NCBI GenBank assembly: GCA_007124075.1
Contig: SLFV01000231.1
Coordinates: 1 to 10,970 of the forward strand
Origin: Roseimaritima sp.
GTDB taxonomy: Bacteria > Planctomycetota > Planctomycetia > Pirellulales > Pirellulaceae
Length of the DNA stretch: 10,970 nucleotides
Reading direction: 5' to 3'
The notes beneath the pieces are model-generated. The model worked only from the letters and a program-made list of their open reading frames with translations. It did no database searches and had not been told where the DNA came from. Position numbers and translations under genes: made by a program. Positions 7,656 through 10,970 of the stretch are shown piece after piece. Every line of letters starts with the position of its first letter. Within the stretch, counting starts at the first letter, position 1.

Positions 7656-10600
7656 GTGTGGGGTCGAAAAAAAAAGCTGCGTAACCATGGTTCGTCACAT
7701 TCGCGTTTGCGGCGGAGAATGCGGGCGGAACCATTGGAATCGCGACAACTATTGACTGCGATTCCCTTAACCGTCGGCATCCACTACATGGAAACCGACT
7801 GGTTGGAATCGGAAAGTGGGTTTGAAAGCGACGAACTGCCCAATCGGTTTATTGTCAGTTTTTTGGGGGGCGCTCCCCAGACTGAAATGACCGAATTTCG
7901 AATCTCTTTGGATAAAGATCAAAATGGCTTGGCGATTGGCGATTTGATTTTTGATACCGCCGTGGGTGGAATAGGGAAAGCGAACGCCCACCCATTCCAA
8001 ATAAGTCATCTTCAATCACAATCGGGCGCAGTCATTCAGGTTGATGCCGAGGTCGAAGATGGCGATACGGAAATGACGGTGCGTCTGACCAACTTCATGG
8101 CGGGTGACCGGCTGTACTTTACGATCGATGTCGACGAAGTCCTGCGAATGCACGAGGACCTGGAACGTTTTAACCGCTCGCTGGATGTGATTGTTAGTGG
8201 TCAGGAGTTCGAGGATGTCCTATTTTGGGCTGACTTTGTCGCGCCCCATTACGAACCTGTGACCGCGCACGCGCTGTTCGAAAACGACTATGGGGATCCG
8301 GAGCGCGAGTACGGATTGCCGCTGCCACCCAATGAAGGACCACCACCGGAAAGTTTCCCCAGTCGTACCGCCGCTGCGATCGCGCAAACAACGCAGCAGC
8401 CAAAACCCGTATCGATCGCGGGAACAATTTGGGTGGACAACAATTTGAACCTGAGGCGTGAAGCGGGGGAACAACCGCTTCCCGGTGTTACGGTAGGCTT
8501 GTACCGCCGGGACTCCAACGGTCAGTATGTCGACACGGGGCTGCGGCAGGTTACGGACGCCCAGGGGCGCTATCACTTTTCAACCGCACTGGGATTGATG
8601 CCTGGGGATTATCAGGTTGTGCAAACCCAGCCCGATGGTTTTTTTCCCGTTGGTTCGGTCGCTGGCAGTGTAGCGGGCAATCCTGTTGGGGTATCTGCCA
8701 GCAGCAGTGTTATCACAGGAATCCACCTACCAGTGGGCGATCTCCACGCGATCCAGTACGACTTTGCTCATGCCCAGGCGGCGGGTGTGCAGGGGTTTGT
8801 CTATCGTGACGACAATGACAACGGTCGTCGTGACCCCGGCGAAGTGGGCTTGTCGGGAGTCCCGATGCGTTTGGAGCCGCGGGAAACGGTGGTGCCAATC
8901 GCGGCTCAGGAAACGATCACAGCTTCGGACGGGTCGTACGCGTTCGTCGATGTGCCCCCCGGTCTGTACGATATCATTCAAGTCACGCAGCCCGTGGGAT
9001 TGGATGATGGTCGCGACAGTCCGGGTACCGTCAATGGTGTGGTCGTTGGTGTGGCCGACGATCCTGGAGACGCGATCCGCGATATCTTTCTGCCCGGCGC
9101 AGCAACGGGGATTGAGTACAATTTTGGCGAACTGCCACGGGGGTCGATTTCGGGTGGGGTCTTCCTGGCCGCGCCTGGTGAAGACTGTGGGGTTCACGAC
9201 GGCGGCCGAGGCACACCCCTACCAGGTGTCGAGATCATTTTGCTTGGTGCCCACGGCGAAACCATCGCGCAGACGTGGACCGATAGCCAAGGGCGGTATC
9301 GTTTCAATGATCTTTCTAAAGGGGTTTACAGTCTGATTGAGGTGACTCCCGCAGGACTGATCGACGGCCGTGCGGCCGTCGGGCAGATCCGTGGAGTGAC
9401 GGTTGGTCATGCCGTCAATGGAGGGCTGATCACTGATATTGTGTTGCCCGCCGGGGCGGATGGGGTTCGCTACGATTTCTGCGAGGCGGCACCCGCTCAA
9501 ATAGCGGGCTATGTTTACCACGATCAGAATCAAAATGGAAAACGCGACCTTGGTGAGCATCCCATTGAGAACGTCCTGTTGGAGCTGCTCGATGCGTCCG
9601 GCACGGTGGTTGCGCAAACACGAACCGACAGCAATGGGCACTACGCGTTCACCGAACTGCTGCCGGGTAGCTACTCGATCCGCCAGCAGCAACCCGCGGG
9701 TTATCTGGACGGTTTGGACGCCGCTGGCACGATCGATGGAAACCAGGTCGGCCGCGCGATAAACCCTGGGGATGAGATCGTGGAGATTGTGATCCGGCAA
9801 GGGCAGCGTGGAATCGACTATAACTTTGGTGAGCTGTTACCCGCTTCGCTTTCGGGACGTGTTCACGTTGATGACAACGACAACTGTCTTTATGACCCTG
9901 GGGAGTTGTTGCTGGAGGGAGTCACGGTCGAACTGCTGGATCTAGCCGGAAACGTGGTGGCATCCACCACGACCGACAGTAATGGTCAGTACCACTTCAC
10001 CGGAATCGTACCTGGTGTGTACACGGTGGTGCAAACGCAGCCTGAAGCTTATTTTCCCGGCACCGCGCGTCCCGGTTCGGCGGGGGGGCTTCGTGAATCA
10101 GCCAATCGGATTGGCAGCATTCATCTAGGATCGGGTGAGGTGGCGGTGGATTATGATTTTTGCGAAAAGCCACCGGCTGAAATCTCCGGATTTGTCTACG
10201 TCGATCAAAACAACAATCAACGTCGTGATCCGGGTGAAGCTCCCATCCCAGGTACCCGTATTGATTTGATCGACAGCCGGGGACAGCAAGTCGCCACCAC
10301 GACGACCGATTCACTAGGTTACTATCGCTTTACGCATCTGCCCCAGGGGACCTATACGCTCCGTCAAACGCAACCCCAGGGTTATCTGCAGGGCAGCCAA
10401 CAAGCAGGCAGTGCGGGCGGGGATGATTCCCAGGACGATTTCATCTCTTCCATCCCGATTGCGTTCGGGTCGATTTTGACGCAATACAATTTTGGGGAGT
10501 TACTGCCCGGGTTTATCAGTGGATACGTTTTTGTTGACGGCAACGGAGATTGCATCCGCCAGGATGGGGAACCCGGATTGGAGGGTGTTCGAATCGATCT

Positions 10601-10970
10601 GTTCGACGGAACTGGGCAGATCGTCAGCTACACGGTTACCGATGCTGACGGGTATTATCGATTTGAAGGGATCATCCCCGGTGACTATGAAATCGTACAA
10701 ACGCAGCCCCAAGGTTACTTTGGCGGGGCCGCACGAGTCGGCAGCGGGGGCGGCCAGGCAATCGGCAGCACGATCATCACTGCCATACCGGTTGAACCGG
10801 GCGATCAGTTGGTGGAATACAATTTTTGTCAACGGTTACCTGCGGAAATCTCAGGTTTCGTTTTTGAGGATTTGAACTTAAATCGTCGTCGTGATCGCGG
10901 CGAGCAGCCGATTGCGGGCGTTACCGTCGAACTGCGTGATGCCAGCGGACGTTTGCTGCAAACGACTTTA
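7656..10970 (+). CDS. Giant SdrD/Cna-B repeat cell-surface protein (3' truncated)
   Basis: The frame is open for 1105 codons to the window end, with no stop. The leader is strongly basic (RKKKLRN, then RLRRRMR), followed by AEPLESRQLLTA (residues 24-35), the N-terminal motif of many planctomycete exported giant proteins. Residues 36 to about 220 form a beta-rich domain with an acidic segment (TIDVDE) and no recognised enzyme motif. A Pro/Ala/Gln-rich linker (222-251) leads to eight tandem SdrD/Cna-B-like modules starting at residues 254, 378, 498, 616, 732, 843, 954 and 1065 (the last is cut). Each has an Asp/Asn-rich, probably calcium-binding loop (for example DDNDNGRRDPGE at 385-396), a TDxxGxYxF block, a PGxY turn, a QxQPxGY block and a closing YNFGELLP or FCE strand. 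Such modules form rigid stalks in adhesins. A structural or adhesive role at the cell surface is inferred; any C-terminal anchor lies outside the window. Confidence 0.92.
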   Translation, partial: MWGRKKKLRNHGSSHSRLRRRMRAEPLESRQLLTAIPLTVGIHYMETDWLESESGFESDELPNRFIVSFLGGAPQTEMTEFRISLDKDQNGLAIGDLIFDTAVGGIGKANAHPFQISHLQSQSGAVIQVDAEVEDGDTEMTVRLTNFMAGDRLYFTIDVDEVLRMHEDLERFNRSLDVIVSGQEFEDVLFWADFVAPHYEPVTAHALFENDYGDPEREYGLPLPPNEGPPPESFPSRTAAAIAQTTQQPKPVSIAGTIWVDNNLNLRREAGEQPLPGVTVGLYRRDSNGQYVDTGLRQVTDAQGRYHFSTALGLMPGDYQVVQTQPDGFFPVGSVAGSVAGNPVGVSASSSVITGIHLPVGDLHAIQYDFAHAQAAGVQGFVYRDDNDNGRRDPGEVGLSGVPMRLEPRETVVPIAAQETITASDGSYAFVDVPPGLYDIIQVTQPVGLDDGRDSPGTVNGVVVGVADDPGDAIRDIFLPGAATGIEYNFGELPRGSISGGVFLAAPGEDCGVHDGGRGTPLPGVEIILLGAHGETIAQTWTDSQGRYRFNDLSKGVYSLIEVTPAGLIDGRAAVGQIRGVTVGHAVNGGLITDIVLPAGADGVRYDFCEAAPAQIAGYVYHDQNQNGKRDLGEHPIENVLLELLDASGTVVAQTRTDSNGHYAFTELLPGSYSIRQQQPAGYLDGLDAAGTIDGNQVGRAINPGDEIVEIVIRQGQRGIDYNFGELLPASLSGRVHVDDNDNCLYDPGELLLEGVTVELLDLAGNVVASTTTDSNGQYHFTGIVPGVYTVVQTQPEAYFPGTARPGSAGGLRESANRIGSIHLGSGEVAVDYDFCEKPPAEISGFVYVDQNNNQRRDPGEAPIPGTRIDLIDSRGQQVATTTTDSLGYYRFTHLPQGTYTLRQTQPQGYLQGSQQAGSAGGDDSQDDFISSIPIAFGSILTQYNFGELLPGFISGYVFVDGNGDCIRQDGEPGLEGVRIDLFDGTGQIVSYTVTDADGYYRFEGIIPGDYEIVQTQPQGYFGGAARVGSGGGQAIGSTIITAIPVEPGDQLVEYNFCQRLPAEISGFVFEDLNLNRRRDRGEQPIAGVTVELRDASGRLLQTTL
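7667..7675 (+). repeat. A9 homopolymer in codons 4-7 of the surface protein gene
   Basis: Nine consecutive A residues encode part of RKKK immediately after the GTG start. One extra A leads to TAA within a few codons (7682-7684), and one fewer A leads to TGA near 7752-7754. Length change or polymerase slippage here would switch the protein off. Whether it varies is unknown. Confidence 0.85.
8415..10970 (+). repeat. Tandem array of eight SdrD/Cna-B-type modules
   Basis: Imperfect in-frame repeats begin with (I/V/L)xG at 8415, 8787, 9147, 9501, 9849, 10182, 10515 and 10848, so unit lengths are 372, 360, 354, 348, 333, 333 and 333 bp, plus a partial eighth unit. Modules 3, 5 and 7 each contain two cysteines: one in the Asp-rich loop (codons at 9186, 9885, 10551) and one in the closing strand (9480, 10161, 10827). 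Modules 1, 2, 4, 6 and the visible part of 8 have none. The loop of module 3 is the most diverged (APGEDCGVHDGG) and is one residue longer. The units are diverged at the DNA level, so the array is old rather than freshly duplicated. Confidence 0.88.

Noticed and set aside
7641..7760. Start of the surface protein at ATG 7719
   Set aside because: It lacks a properly spaced ribosome binding site and would remove the basic leader, whereas GTG 7656 has AGGGAGG at ideal spacing.
8686..9336. 216-residue + strand ORF inside the surface protein gene
   Set aside because: It is an out-of-frame shadow of the SdrD-type repeats, rich in Arg/Ser/Thr with no domain signature.
9219..9800. 193-residue minus-strand ORF inside the repeat region
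   Set aside because: Antisense shadow of a repetitive gene; the + frame carries clear repeat motifs throughout.
8415..10970. CRISPR-like or recent tandem duplication origin for the repeated DNA
   Set aside because: The repeats are 333-372 bp, in frame, and diverged at DNA level while conserved at protein level, as expected for protein modules.

Overview
The window looks like chromosomal DNA of a planctomycete, most likely Pirellulaceae/Rhodopirellula-like. The strongest clue is the gene running off the right edge. It begins with a short cationic leader and an EPLESRQLLTA motif, typical of planctomycete exported giant proteins, and continues into SdrD/Cna-B-type repeats. Moderate GC, frequent GTG/TTG starts with strong Shine-Dalgarno sequences, and exported WD40 and thioredoxin/protease proteins agree with this. 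No tRNA, rRNA, CRISPR array, insertion sequence or phage gene was seen.

Left part (1-4448): the 3' end of a family GH57 glucanotransferase/alpha-amylase gene on the + strand faces a two-gene minus-strand unit. That unit is metG (methionyl-tRNA synthetase with a C-terminal tRNA-binding domain), followed by a predicted exported glycerophosphodiester phosphodiesterase whose ATG overlaps the metG stop as TGATG. The convergent gap holds a perfect 7-bp hairpin.

Middle (4449-4873): a 425-bp divergent spacer with roughly helically phased A-tracts. Just before the next gene, a different reading frame encodes a signal-peptide-like segment, so the true 5' end of that gene is uncertain.

Right part (4874-10970), all + strand: (i) an unusual thioredoxin-like plus trypsin-like serine protease fusion with intact CGPC and His/Asp/Ser residues; (ii) a 390-bp gap with a GC-rich hairpin; (iii) a seven-bladed WD40 propeller with a signal peptide; (iv) at least 1105 codons of a repeat-rich surface protein, open at the right edge. 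The three proteins all appear to act outside the cytoplasm, but the sequence does not prove that they work together.

The most noteworthy signal is in the surface protein. Its eight Cna-B/SdrD modules alternate between Cys-free units and units with exactly two cysteines at equivalent places (six cysteines in 1105 residues, all in modules 3, 5 and 7). Repeat length falls steadily and settles at exactly 333 bp. A nine-A tract directly after the start codon could make expression slippage-prone.
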